A stretch of DNA of 64,000 nucleotides from JAAYBQ01 sp035403465. Lineage in GTDB: Bacteria; Spirochaetota; UBA4802; UBA5550. Where the stretch lies: NCBI GenBank assembly GCA_035403465.1, contig DAONFG010000003.1, positions 1 through 64,000 of the forward strand, given 5' to 3'. Below, piece by piece: positions 16,385-26,217 of this stretch. Below the pieces are notes generated by a model. It was not told the origin of the DNA. It searched no databases and was given only the letters and a program-made list of their open reading frames with translations. A program made the translations under genes and the position numbers. Position 1 is the first letter of the stretch. Each line of letters opens with the position of its first letter.

Positions 16385-18175
16385 ATGAATGGCCAAAAAA
16401 GAATAAAATTCATGTGTACAGCTTTCAGGGATGGATTCCAGTCGGTTTACGGCTCCAGGGTGTTATCAAAGGACTACCTGCCGGTTGTGGAAGCCGCGCG
16501 TGAGGCAGGTATTACATATTTTGAATCAGGGGGCGGTGCGCAGTTCCAGTCTCTTTTCTTTTACTGCCAGGAGAACGCCTTTGATGTTATGGACGCGTTC
16601 AGGAAAGCGGCAGGTACTGATGCAAACCTTCAGACCCTGGCAAGAGGGGTGAATGTTGTAGGTCTGGACTCCCAGCCTGGTGATATTATTTCGCTCCATG
16701 CAAAGCTTTTCAAAAAACATGGCATAACCACAATCAGGAATTTCGATGCACTTAATGATGTAAATAATCTCATATTCAGCGGAAAATCCATTGTTGAAGC
16801 AGGTCTTCAACACCAGGTCTGTGTTACAATGATGGAACTCCCTCCCGGTTGTACAGGTGCACATGATCCGGAATTTTATATGAAAACACTCAGGGACATA
16901 CTGGATGCGGGAATACCATATCATTCAGTTTGCTTTAAGGACGCGTCGGGTACGTCAACGCCTGCAAAGGTGTACGAGACAATAAAGCAGGCCAGGAAGA
17001 TGCTTCCGGAGAGTACTATAGTAGATTTCCATACTCATGAAACAGCAGGTATAAGTATTTCATGTTACAGGGCTGCAATTGAAGCCGGTGTAGACTTTAT
17101 TGATCTATCCCTCTCTCCGGTGTCAGGTGGAACATGTCAGCCCGATGTTTTGACGATGTGGCATTCACTCCGGGGCAGTGAATATGATCTTGATATTGAT
17201 ATAAATAAAGCAATGGATGTGGAGGAATTTTTCCAGGATCAAATGAAAGATTATTTTCTTCCTCCTGAAGCAGCGTGTGTTGAACCGCTCATTCCGTGGA
17301 GCCCCATGCCGGGAGGAGCGCTTACTGCTAATACCCAGATGCTCCGGGATAATAATATGATGCACAAATATAACGAGATTATCAGGGCAATGGAGGAAGT
17401 TGTGCGCAGGGGAGGATTTGGTACCTCTGTTACGCCTGTATCGCAGTTTTATTTCCAGCAGGCGTTTAATAACATAATGTTCGGGCCATGGGAAAAGATT
17501 GCTGATGGTTACGGTAAAATGGTGCTTGGTTATTACGGGAAAACACCGGTCTCACCTGACCCTGAAATTGTAAAAATTTCGGCTGAAAAGACGGGACTCC
17601 CCCCTGCTGATAATATACCAATTGAAATTGATAACGCAAATCCGGCCAAGGGTAGTGTACCGGCACGAAAAGCTTTAAAAGATGCCGGTCTGGATGAGAC
17701 TGATGAAAATATATTTATTGCCGCCACCTGCAGAGAGAAGGGGATTGCGTTTCTTCTTGGAAAGTCTGAGATGGGTGTGCGAAAGACTGTAGTCAAGGCT
17801 CAGTCCGGCGGCACATCGTATGTTGTTACTGTAAACGGCAAGAATTACAACGTAAAACTTGATAATGGGAAGACTGTTGTTAACGGGAAAACATATACAA
17901 CCAGTATAAGCGAAAGCAGCGATGCTGATGTAAAATCACAATCAAAGCAAAATTCATCGGACGGTATTGAAATAAAAGCACCACTTCCCGGGAAGGTGTT
18001 CAAAATCGTTGCAGATATAGGGGATCATGTTGAGGCAGGAGAGACAATTCTTATACTTGAATCCATGAAGATGGAAACAAGAATTATCTCCACACATTCA
18101 GGAACTGTATCCGAACTTCTTGTGGAGGAGGGCGGCCAGGTGAATACCGGGGATATTCTTGTTATCGTGGGATGA
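16385..18175 (+). CDS. oadA: Oxaloacetate/pyruvate-type carboxyltransferase alpha subunit with biotinyl domain
   Basis: A 596-residue protein: carboxyltransferase TIM barrel (about 8-290), conserved carboxylase domain (about 300-470), linker, and biotinyl domain (about 525-596) with the biotin lysine in 'ESMKMET'. It transfers CO2 from the substrate to biotin for OadB. The usual metal-site motif RDAHQS reads RDGFQS, HTHDTAG reads HTHETAG, and the carbamylated-lysine loop is FKDASGTS. The family is clear, but the substrate may not be oxaloacetate. It lies 61 bp after oadB on the same strand. Confidence 0.85.
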   Translation: MNGQKRIKFMCTAFRDGFQSVYGSRVLSKDYLPVVEAAREAGITYFESGGGAQFQSLFFYCQENAFDVMDAFRKAAGTDANLQTLARGVNVVGLDSQPGDIISLHAKLFKKHGITTIRNFDALNDVNNLIFSGKSIVEAGLQHQVCVTMMELPPGCTGAHDPEFYMKTLRDILDAGIPYHSVCFKDASGTSTPAKVYETIKQARKMLPESTIVDFHTHETAGISISCYRAAIEAGVDFIDLSLSPVSGGTCQPDVLTMWHSLRGSEYDLDIDINKAMDVEEFFQDQMKDYFLPPEAACVEPLIPWSPMPGGALTANTQMLRDNNMMHKYNEIIRAMEEVVRRGGFGTSVTPVSQFYFQQAFNNIMFGPWEKIADGYGKMVLGYYGKTPVSPDPEIVKISAEKTGLPPADNIPIEIDNANPAKGSVPARKALKDAGLDETDENIFIAATCREKGIAFLLGKSEMGVRKTVVKAQSGGTSYVVTVNGKNYNVKLDNGKTVVNGKTYTTSISESSDADVKSQSKQNSSDGIEIKAPLPGKVFKIVADIGDHVEAGETILILESMKMETRIISTHSGTVSELLVEEGGQVNTGDILVIVG

Positions 18176-18236
18176 GGCATGATGCATGAATGTTGCGGCT
18201 GGCATGACTATTTTGATTTAAATAAACGGAGAATAA

Positions 18237-18575
18237 ATGAAAAACGATCAAAGACGCGGTCCTGACTTTATATTAAATCTTATAAGCGGTATATCTACAA
18301 TACTCTGGATAATTTTTGCCGTAGTTTTTATCCTTCTGGCGGTTGCAAACCCGACACATTCAGGGACTGCACTAAGTCGCCCGGGATTAAGAAGCGGGGG
18401 GCAATGGATTTACAGTATAATTTATATATTACTTATAGTCCAGACATTGCTCAGTATTTCAGGGATTGTTTTTAATTTAACAAGAATGAAAAGAAAGACT
18501 GACCATGTCAGGATAACCCTGATCCTTCTTACTTTTCTTGGAATAGCTGGAATTATTATGATGAAGTATAACTGA
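18237..18575 (+). CDS. Small three-helix membrane protein
   Basis: A 112-residue protein with three hydrophobic segments (about 15-37, 58-81, 92-107) and a GGAG ribosome binding site. I recognise no family. It sits between oadA (61 bp upstream) and the sodium:solute symporter (122 bp downstream), so it probably belongs to this operon, perhaps as an accessory subunit. That is an inference from position only. Confidence 0.7.
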   Translation: MKNDQRRGPDFILNLISGISTILWIIFAVVFILLAVANPTHSGTALSRPGLRSGGQWIYSIIYILLIVQTLLSISGIVFNLTRMKRKTDHVRITLILLTFLGIAGIIMMKYN

Positions 18576-18697
18576 TAATATTGATGGAGCTCAATAGCTG
18601 AAAATTTCTTCTTCTGCATCAGTACAAATCATGGACTTATATAAAACTGAATCATGAAAAACCATAATTCTGAATTACATTGCATATGAGGTGATAT

Positions 18698-20155
18698 ATG
18701 ACATTTTCAATTGTACTGCTTGTTTTTTTCTTCGCTGTGATGATCGGTGTTGGCGTGTGGGGTATGAAAAAGACAAGTTCATTAAACGATTTTTTCCTGG
18801 GCGGCAGGTCTATTGGCCCATGGATTTCTGCACTTGCATACGGGACTACCTATTTTTCCGCTGTTGCTTTTGTAGGATTTGCGGGCAAATTCGGGTGGGT
18901 GTTTGGACTTAACACAATGTGGATTGTTGCAGGTAATTCTATTATAGGCGGTTTCCTTGCATGGATTGTTCTGGGCCGCAGAACAAGGCTTATGACGCAG
19001 AACCTTGATGTTATGACAATGCCTGAATATCTACAGGAGAGATACCAGGGAAGGTTTACCAAAATGTTTTCTGCTGTGATAATTTTTATTTTTCTGCTTC
19101 CATATTCGGCCTCTGTTTTCAAAGGACTGGGCCACCTGTTTGAGGCAAATTTTCACATTTCATATGATATTGCACTTATCATAATGATTGGTATTACCGG
19201 CATATACCTTGTACTTGGTGGTTATTTTGCAATTACCCTTACTGACTTCATACAGGGGCTTATAATGATTTTTGGTTCTCTTGCAATGGTTTCAATATTT
19301 GTATCCCAGGGAGGAGGATTTAGCGAAAGTATAAGCAGAATGACAGCGGGTTACAACGCGCACATTCCGGTTGATAAACGCCCTCCAATGCTTCTCCTTG
19401 CAGGTATTGTGTTCATGACATCATTTGGACCATGGGGACTGCCGCAGATGGTTCAGAAATTTTACGCTGTAAAAAATGAAAAGGTTATATACAGGGCTGC
19501 AATAGCAACTTTTGCGTTCTCTCTTATAATCGGCTTTGCTGCCTATTTTACTGGTTCAATGTCTCATATATTTATGGACAAGATGCCAGTAGTGAATGGT
19601 GCACCAGCTTATGACAGGATAGTGCCCCAGCTTCTTACTGGATACCTGCCTTCGGCACTCATGGCAATCATTCTTCTACTGGTACTCTCTGCATCTATGT
19701 CAACCCTGGCATCTCTTGTACTGGTTTCATCTTCGGCAATAGCTGTTGACCTGTATAAAGGACATGTGAACACACAGGTCACCACTGAAAACTCGGTAGC
19801 GATGATGAGATTTCTGAGTGCTCTTTTTATAATTATTTCATATTTTATTGCACGGTATGAATTTGCGATAATAGTAACACTGATGTCGCTTTCATGGGGT
19901 GCAATATCGGGAACCTTTATGGCTGCATACATTTATGGCCTTTACTGGAAGAGGACAACGCTTGCCGGTGCAGCATGTGGTATGGTTACAGGTCTTGTGA
20001 CCAGCATAACTCTTTTCTATGTGCTTGGCCCGTCCAATGCTCCCATTGCATCATCAGTTGCTATGATTGTTCCGTTTATTGTAATTCCGGTTGTGAGTGC
20101 ATTCACAAAACCTCCGGATAAGAATCAGGTTGATAAAGCTTTTGAAGGGATCTGA
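18698..20155 (+). CDS. Sodium:solute symporter (SSS family)
   Basis: A 485-residue protein with about 13 membrane segments. The start 'SLNDFFLGGRSIGPWISALAYGTTYFSAVAFVGFAGKFGW' and 'GGYFAITLTDFIQGLIMIFG' are typical of SSS transporters in the monocarboxylate/proline branch. 'LSASMSTLASLVLVSSSAIA' covers the Na2-site serines. Downstream of the oad genes, the likely cargo is the carboxylate that the decarboxylase uses or its precursor. GAGGTG precedes the ATG. Confidence 0.88.
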   Translation: MTFSIVLLVFFFAVMIGVGVWGMKKTSSLNDFFLGGRSIGPWISALAYGTTYFSAVAFVGFAGKFGWVFGLNTMWIVAGNSIIGGFLAWIVLGRRTRLMTQNLDVMTMPEYLQERYQGRFTKMFSAVIIFIFLLPYSASVFKGLGHLFEANFHISYDIALIIMIGITGIYLVLGGYFAITLTDFIQGLIMIFGSLAMVSIFVSQGGGFSESISRMTAGYNAHIPVDKRPPMLLLAGIVFMTSFGPWGLPQMVQKFYAVKNEKVIYRAAIATFAFSLIIGFAAYFTGSMSHIFMDKMPVVNGAPAYDRIVPQLLTGYLPSALMAIILLLVLSASMSTLASLVLVSSSAIAVDLYKGHVNTQVTTENSVAMMRFLSALFIIISYFIARYEFAIIVTLMSLSWGAISGTFMAAYIYGLYWKRTTLAGAACGMVTGLVTSITLFYVLGPSNAPIASSVAMIVPFIVIPVVSAFTKPPDKNQVDKAFEGI

Positions 20156-20181
20156 TTTGAGTGAGATAGGGGATGGTTTTT

Positions 20182-20796
20182 TTACCTGTAAATTCCCAGT
20201 ACGGCAAGCCATGTAAGGCCAGCCTCGCGCGAGTACCTGTACACCCTTGTTGTAACCTTTGTGATGAGCGGGTATTCCTCCCGTCCTGCAATGTGCAGTT
20301 TTTCAGCGGGGAAGCCTGTCCCTTCAACGCCGGCCTGGCGGCACTGGTAAAGGATGCGTGGGAGGTGAAAGCCCTGCGAGACAAAAATCACCCTGCGTTT
20401 TTCCGGGTGATTCCTCCGTTCAAACCTGCATGTATCCGGCGTGTCATCCGCGAGCGGGTCAATCTCTACGAGTTCGCGGTCTATGCCCTTTTCGTACATG
20501 TAGCGTGCCATTACCATTGATGCTGTTTTCATGTTGGAAACAACAATCTTCCTGCTTTTGTCCCTGAGCAGTATTTCAATTCCCGCTTCAAGCCGCTCTT
20601 TAAGCAGCGGAGTTATGTTAAGGTCTTTGCCCACGAGGGTCCCGAAAACAAGGGCTGCATCGCTTGCGGGGAGTTTATCTATTGAACTGATTATTTCTGG
20701 CTGCCCGGAAACAGTGATGTATATAAACGGCAGCCAGTAAAGAATAAGAACTGTCAGAAGTGTCAACAGGATTGTTCTGTAACCTGGTCTTTTCAT
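20182..20796 (-). CDS. SanA/ElyC/YdcF-like DUF218 membrane protein
   Basis: A 204-residue protein with one N-terminal membrane helix followed by a DUF218 domain: 'DAALVFGTLVGKDLNITPLLKERL', 'KIVVSNM', 'EIDPLADDT' and 'VIFVSQGFHLPRILYQC'. SanA-type proteins contribute to envelope barrier function, and vancomycin sensitivity is seen in mutants. It overlaps the upstream TraB-like gene by four bases (ATGA). The catalytic activity is unknown. Confidence 0.8.
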   Translation of the reverse strand: MKRPGYRTILLTLLTVLILYWLPFIYITVSGQPEIISSIDKLPASDAALVFGTLVGKDLNITPLLKERLEAGIEILLRDKSRKIVVSNMKTASMVMARYMYEKGIDRELVEIDPLADDTPDTCRFERRNHPEKRRVIFVSQGFHLPRILYQCRQAGVEGTGFPAEKLHIAGREEYPLITKVTTRVYRYSREAGLTWLAVLGIYR

Positions 20797-21500
20797 TTAG
20801 CATAATCCTTCTGATTCATAAATGCAATGATTCGCCCTGCGGTTTCCCTGAACCCCTGGTAGAGCAGCCCTGTACCCGGTGCGTCCATGAGATGTTCCCA
20901 TCCGCCGATATACACGATACGCCTTCCGCTGTTTTTACGTACAATTCTTTGTACCCTGCGCAGCAGGATGTTTTCCCTGTACACCGCAAGCCTGTCCCTG
21001 CTGAACTGTGACAGTTTCATGTTCAGCAGAAACCTGTCGTTTTTGTTGAATATATTCCCGGCTATTCCTTTCTCGTGACTGAACCTGTCATTACTGGACG
21101 CGGCTGCGGCGGTCAGGTTTTTCTTTGATACAAGTTTATATGCATGAAAAAACCTTGCAAGTGAAATAATTGAAACATCAACCAGCCTGTACACCGCACC
21201 GGTTCTCATGCAGTAGTCGCGCGCAGCCGTGTATTCGTACGGGATATCCAGGTAGCTGATTATATTCCGTATCTCCGGGCTTAGTCCGGGGCCGCCTCCT
21301 TTAAGGTTGTGATCAAGTATAAGCCTGCAGATGAATCCGTATGTCCGCCTTAGTATGATCGACATCGGGCTCACCTCGAGCAGTATCATATCCGGTCTAT
21401 TGCTCTCCAATATCTCCATGAGGTGCCTGTACCCGGCGGGATCGATGTGCGATGTGCCGATGAAAAGGGGAGCCGATTTTGTGTTTACCTGAGGTTTCAT
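20793..21500 (-). CDS. Putative TraB/PrgY (Tiki/ChaN-clan) family protein
   Basis: A 235-residue protein. The N-terminus 'PLFIGTSHIDPAGYRHLMEI' then 'RPDMILLEVSP' resembles the GTxHxxxxxxxxV...RPDxVxVEL start of TraB/PrgY and related EreA/ChaN-like proteins. The C-terminus has 'RRIVYIGGWEHLMD'. The middle is divergent, so the family call is tentative. It lies between an MFS gene (51 bp upstream) and the SanA-like gene (4-bp overlap), suggesting an envelope-related operon. Confidence 0.5.
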   Translation of the reverse strand: MKPQVNTKSAPLFIGTSHIDPAGYRHLMEILESNRPDMILLEVSPMSIILRRTYGFICRLILDHNLKGGGPGLSPEIRNIISYLDIPYEYTAARDYCMRTGAVYRLVDVSIISLARFFHAYKLVSKKNLTAAAASSNDRFSHEKGIAGNIFNKNDRFLLNMKLSQFSRDRLAVYRENILLRRVQRIVRKNSGRRIVYIGGWEHLMDAPGTGLLYQGFRETAGRIIAFMNQKDYAK

Positions 21501-21551
21501 ATGTCAGTTTCTGCAAAGCCCATTATCCCCCGGAGAAAGCAGTCTTACCGG

Positions 21552-22796
21552 TTACACGGAGGGTTCTTTTGTGCAGCGCAGCATGAACAGCCCTGCGAGA
21601 AACAGGAACACTATGCAGAGCACACCGTACCTTGAGCTGCCTGTAAGTGTTGTTGCAATTCCCATGAGGAACGGTCCTATTATTGTTGCGAACTTTCCGA
21701 ATATGTTATATAGCCCGAAAAATTCCGCGGACTTTTCGGCAGGGATGATCTTCCCGAAGTAGGACCTGCTGAGCGCCTGGATCCCGCCCATTGATGTTGC
21801 AACCATGAATGAAATCACCCAGAACATAATATTTTTTGATACAGCGGATTTAATGTCCGGAAGAAAAAATGCCGCTGCGGTAATGATCATGTAGACAATT
21901 ATACCTGCGGTGATAAGGTTCCTGGCCGAATATTTCTCGGCAAGTCTGCCGTAGAGCAGGGCGAAGGGAAAGGCCAGGACCTGGATCATGAGAATAGCCA
22001 GGATCAGGCTCGTTGTTCCCATGCCGGAATCTATTCCGTACGCTGCAGCCATTTCGATTATTGTGTCAACCCCGTCGATGTATAAGAAGTACGCGGCCAG
22101 GAAAATAAACACGTTCCTGTGGCCCCTGACGTTCCGCAGTGTTGATGCAAGTTTTGCGATGCTTTCCCGCAGCGGTGAGCTCCCGGGTTCAATGTAATGC
22201 ACCTGCCGTACGTTTCTCAGCATTGGAACCGAGAATATGATCCACCATACCGCAGTTATAAGAAAAGATACGCGGTAACTGTTCACGGACGGGTTTTCAC
22301 CGGCATGGAGCAGTATTATTATAACGGCGACAAAGGGGACCACGCTTCCAATGTATCCCCACGCGTAGCCATGGCTTGAAACCCTGTCCATGCGCTCCGG
22401 TGAAGTGACGTCAGTGAGGAATGAATCATAAAAAACATTTGTCGAGGCCCATGACATCTTGGCGATGATAAACAGGATTGTGCAGTATATCCAGTCTCCG
22501 CGGCCGGTTAAGGCGAGAAGCATGGTCGCTGCCGTCCCTGATAAGAGGAAAAGACTGAAAAGTTTTTTCTTGCGTCCCCTGAAGTCGGCGTAAGAACCCA
22601 GGAATGGGGAGAGCAGGGCTGTAATCAGTGAGGCGGCAGAGACTGCATAGCCCCATACCGCAGTTGAGGCCGATTGCGCCATGCCCGCGGCTGCTATTGA
22701 TTTGAAGAATACGGGCATTACAGCTGTCACCATGATCAGCACAAATGCTGAATTGGCAACATCGTACATTATCCAGCTTCTCTCTTCCCTTGTCAT
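21552..22796 (-). CDS. MFS transporter, UMF1/Atg22-like
   Basis: A 414-residue protein with 12 membrane segments. 'YDVANSAFVLIMVTAVMPVFFK' at the N-terminus and 'SRSYFGKIIPAEKSAEFFGLYNIFGK' near residue 350 are hallmarks of the UMF1 (Atg22-like) branch. Eukaryotic relatives export amino acids from vacuoles; the bacterial substrates are unknown. It is probably the first gene of a three-gene operon running to 20182. Confidence 0.85.
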   Translation of the reverse strand: MTREERSWIMYDVANSAFVLIMVTAVMPVFFKSIAAAGMAQSASTAVWGYAVSAASLITALLSPFLGSYADFRGRKKKLFSLFLLSGTAATMLLALTGRGDWIYCTILFIIAKMSWASTNVFYDSFLTDVTSPERMDRVSSHGYAWGYIGSVVPFVAVIIILLHAGENPSVNSYRVSFLITAVWWIIFSVPMLRNVRQVHYIEPGSSPLRESIAKLASTLRNVRGHRNVFIFLAAYFLYIDGVDTIIEMAAAYGIDSGMGTTSLILAILMIQVLAFPFALLYGRLAEKYSARNLITAGIIVYMIITAAAFFLPDIKSAVSKNIMFWVISFMVATSMGGIQALSRSYFGKIIPAEKSAEFFGLYNIFGKFATIIGPFLMGIATTLTGSSRYGVLCIVFLFLAGLFMLRCTKEPSV

Positions 22797-22964
22797 TGTT
22801 TATCCCGGTACGCAGTTTTTTCATGGTCATTGTATATATATGTTTTTTTAAGCCTCATGCCAATGAAAAATTTATCAATTTTTGACAGTTTTACCGCTTA
22901 AATGGAAAATTCCCCGGGATACTGTATATTTTGTATGGATAGTATAATTCCTGCTGACAGGTGA

Positions 22965-25316
22965 ATGATGTCTGTAAAAGACAATATAGATAATATGGGC
23001 AGCGACAGCAGGCCCATTGATTATTCATTCAGTCCGGACCCGGATGAATTGAAAAAAATCCGGGAGGCGTCATGCGTTCTTGACGGACTGATGAAAAATG
23101 AAAACATAAGCATTGCGGTTGTGCAGGGCATCCCGCCTGTAATGGTACTGGTCAACAGGGGAATAGCCCTTCTTACGGGCTACAGCGAAATCGAACTTAT
23201 GGGCTTTGAAATGGAGGAGATTAAGAAGCTCGTTCACCCGGATTACCGTGAAACTTTTTTTCAAAGATATTTCAACAGGCTCAAAGGCGAAGATGAATCA
23301 AAGGCATACGAAATGCGTATTGTCAGAAAGGACGGCGAAACCAGGTGGGTCAGCGCTTTTGTGAATCTTATTGAATACTCCGGCCGGCTCTCGGTGGTTG
23401 TATCACTCATAGATATTACAGAATCAAAGAATACCGAGACCGCACTCCGCGTGAGCCGTGAGAAATACAAACTGCTTTTTGAAAGGACACCTGCGGGTAT
23501 AATGTACTACGACAATAACATGGTAATACAGCATTTCAACAGGAAGCTGGTTGAGATTTTTAATTCAACAAAGAAGGCCCTTACGGGATTTGACCTTCAT
23601 ACTATTAATGACCAGCCGATACTTCACTGCCTGGAAACTCCGCTCAAAGGAAAGAAGGCGCATTATGATGGATCATACCGCGCCATAAACGGCGACTCGC
23701 AGATCGTGGTTTCAATAAGGACAGAACCTCTTTTCAGTGACGATGGCAGCATAACCGGGGGAGTCGCAATAATCGAGGACAGGACAAGGCAGTATGTTAC
23801 AGAGGAGGCACTGCTCCAGAGTGAACGGCGTTTCAAGGAGATGATAGACCATTCGCCGCTCCCGATTACAGTTGTCAACAACGAAGCGCGCATGGTTTAT
23901 TCCAACGCAAGCAGTTTTAAACTGTTCGGTTATTCCGCGGATGACGTGCCTGACCTTGAAACATGGTGGAAAAGGGCATACCCTGACCCGGAGTACAGGA
24001 AGCTGGTGGTTAAGGAATGGATCGAAGGCTATCAGCAGATGCGCAGAACAGGCAAACCCTACGGTCCCAGCGAACACCGTGTGACATCGGCTGACGGCTC
24101 AGTCCACGACATCGAGTTCCATGTTGTTCCGCTGGGAGATTTTTCATTTATTATAATGAACGACATGACCCGGCACAGGAAGGCCGAGGCTGAACTGCTC
24201 CGCACAAAGAAGATTGAATCCATCGGTATCCTTGCAGGGGGTATAGCCCATGACTTTAACAATATACTCACCGCGATCCTGGGAAATGTTTCACTGGCAA
24301 GAATGGAAATCCACGGCAATGATCAGGTAGATCAGATACTTGACATCGTTGAAAAGTCAACGTGGAGGGCAAAGGACCTGACGCAGCAGCTGCTCACCTT
24401 TTCGCAGGGGGGGGCTCCTGTACGCAGGGTCACGTCTATCAGCACACTTCTTTCCGATACAGCGGAGTTTATTTTGCGCGGTTCAGGGATCAAGTGTGAA
24501 TTTGACATAGCCGCTGACCTTTGGAATGCGGACGTTGACGAAGGACAAATCAGCCAGGTCATACATAATATTGTACTCAACGCACGCCAGGCAATGTCGG
24601 ATTCGGGCACACTGCGTTTAAGCGCGGCGAATTATCACTGCGACACGGACGAGCTTCCCCTGGATAAGGGTGATTACCTCAGGATACTCATTGAGGACAG
24701 TGGACCGGGTATTGGTGAAGATCTTCTGCCGAATATTTTTGATCCTTTCTTTACCACCAAGTCATCGGGCAGCGGGCTGGGGCTATCCGTGACTGATTCT
24801 ATTATCAGGAAACATGGAGGACATATAAGGGTCCTGCGGTCCGGGGATACAGGTTCTGTTTTTGAAATCATCCTGCCCGGGTCGCAAGAAGTTGCAAGTG
24901 TCGGGAAGGGAAAGCAGAAAATTGTCGTTGATACGAACTACAGGGTACTTGTGATGGATGATGACGAACTTGTTCTTGATATCTGCGCAAGGATGCTGGA
25001 GAAGATGGGTTATAGCACTGTCAAGGTTAAGGACGGCGACGAAGCGGTCCGTGTATACATGGAGGCATTTGAAGCAGGTCACAGGTTTGACTGCGTTATA
25101 ATGGACCTTACAATTCCCGGGGGACCGGGCGGACGCGAGGTCATAAAAATACTCAAACAGTTTGATCCCGGCATAAGGGCCATTGTTTCAAGCGGTTATT
25201 CCAATGACCCGGTAATGTCGCAGTACAGGGATTACGGGTTTGCCGGCGTCTCTGTAAAGCCCTATTCCTACGATGAACTGAGGGCGGCAGTGAGTGCCGC
25301 GATCAGCTATTCCTGA
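22965..25316 (+). CDS. Hybrid PAS-sensor histidine kinase with receiver domain
   Basis: A 783-residue protein without membrane segments, so it is cytoplasmic. Three PAS domains (about 40-160, 165-280, 290-405) are followed by a HisKA-type region with the phosphoacceptor in 'GGIAHDFNNILTAILGN' (His about 429). The HATPase has an N box (HNIVLNARQAMSD), a G1 box (DSGPGIGED) and a G2 box (GSGLGLSV). A C-terminal receiver (about 655-780) has 'MDDDE', phosphoacceptor 'IMDLTIPGG' and 'SVKPYSYDEL'. Input and partner are unknown. AGGTG precedes the ATG. Confidence 0.88.
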   Translation: MMSVKDNIDNMGSDSRPIDYSFSPDPDELKKIREASCVLDGLMKNENISIAVVQGIPPVMVLVNRGIALLTGYSEIELMGFEMEEIKKLVHPDYRETFFQRYFNRLKGEDESKAYEMRIVRKDGETRWVSAFVNLIEYSGRLSVVVSLIDITESKNTETALRVSREKYKLLFERTPAGIMYYDNNMVIQHFNRKLVEIFNSTKKALTGFDLHTINDQPILHCLETPLKGKKAHYDGSYRAINGDSQIVVSIRTEPLFSDDGSITGGVAIIEDRTRQYVTEEALLQSERRFKEMIDHSPLPITVVNNEARMVYSNASSFKLFGYSADDVPDLETWWKRAYPDPEYRKLVVKEWIEGYQQMRRTGKPYGPSEHRVTSADGSVHDIEFHVVPLGDFSFIIMNDMTRHRKAEAELLRTKKIESIGILAGGIAHDFNNILTAILGNVSLARMEIHGNDQVDQILDIVEKSTWRAKDLTQQLLTFSQGGAPVRRVTSISTLLSDTAEFILRGSGIKCEFDIAADLWNADVDEGQISQVIHNIVLNARQAMSDSGTLRLSAANYHCDTDELPLDKGDYLRILIEDSGPGIGEDLLPNIFDPFFTTKSSGSGLGLSVTDSIIRKHGGHIRVLRSGDTGSVFEIILPGSQEVASVGKGKQKIVVDTNYRVLVMDDDELVLDICARMLEKMGYSTVKVKDGDEAVRVYMEAFEAGHRFDCVIMDLTIPGGPGGREVIKILKQFDPGIRAIVSSGYSNDPVMSQYRDYGFAGVSVKPYSYDELRAAVSAAISYS

Positions 25317-25320
25317 ACCT

Positions 25321-26148
25321 TCAGGCCTGCAGGATAATCTCTTCAACCGGTATATCCCTGCCCGAATCCTTTACGGCCTCCCTTGTTATGTATGAAAGAC
25401 CTGAACAGCAGGGTACCGACATGCGCACAATGCGTACTGAACGGACATTCCGGTCCCTGAACAGCGAGTGGAGTTTCTCCCTGTACTCATCCATGTATGG
25501 GTCAAGCTTCGGGCAGAACGTGAGCATGCGGCGCCCCTCAAGGTGGTCCTGGTGAAATGTCCCGCATGCGTAGGGCGCGCAGTCAGCGGATACAAGTATG
25601 TTAACGCCGTCAGCAGAGAATAGCGGCGACAGCGGGTTGATCAGTTTCAGTTTTACCGGCCACTGCCCCAGAGCCGAGTACCCTGAATGCAGGGCAGGCG
25701 CCTCTGCGGACTGTTTATTTTTCAGCATGTTGGCGCTGCCGGGGCATGAATGGCCATGGGCATGCGCAGGGTGCACCTGCAGCAGGGGTTTCTGCACCCG
25801 GGGCACTTCCATTCCCCTGGCTTTCAGAATGGCCGCGGCCTCTTCGTAGTAACCCGTTTCGTTGTGTTCAACAAGGTGTACAAGGTGGTCCTTTACTGCG
25901 CCAGGACCTGCGGCGATTATGTTATCCAGCACCTCTGCCTCGCTGTATGCTTTGGCTTCCCTTGATTCAATCGTAATGGCGTCTACCGGGCACTTGCCTA
26001 TGCAGGCGCCCAGGCCGTCGCAGTATGAATCGTTCACAAGGCGCGCCCTGCCGTTAACCATCTGGATCGCGCCTTCAGGGCAGCCCGTAACACAGTTCCC
26101 GCAGCCGTTGCATTTGTCCGGATCTATTGTTATGATGTCTCTTTTCAT
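25321..26148 (-). CDS. Two-[4Fe-4S] ferredoxin-type protein
   Basis: A 275-residue protein. Residues 1-65 hold a double 4Fe-4S ferredoxin fold (CNGCGNCVTGCP and CDGLGACIGKCP). The rest has conserved cysteines (SADCAPYACGTFH, TFCPKLD, SVPCCSGLSY) that could bind a further cluster. Genes of this kind often lie beside Crp/Fnr regulators in anaerobes, as here, where the regulator is divergent. The electron-transfer role is from the fold and the partner is unknown. Confidence 0.85.
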   Translation of the reverse strand: MKRDIITIDPDKCNGCGNCVTGCPEGAIQMVNGRARLVNDSYCDGLGACIGKCPVDAITIESREAKAYSEAEVLDNIIAAGPGAVKDHLVHLVEHNETGYYEEAAAILKARGMEVPRVQKPLLQVHPAHAHGHSCPGSANMLKNKQSAEAPALHSGYSALGQWPVKLKLINPLSPLFSADGVNILVSADCAPYACGTFHQDHLEGRRMLTFCPKLDPYMDEYREKLHSLFRDRNVRSVRIVRMSVPCCSGLSYITREAVKDSGRDIPVEEIILQA

Positions 26149-26217
26149 TTTTTACCCCGTTTAATTAGTTTGACAAACGTTCCTTTTTTCTGACTAAATC
26201 AGTTTTAATTACCCCCT

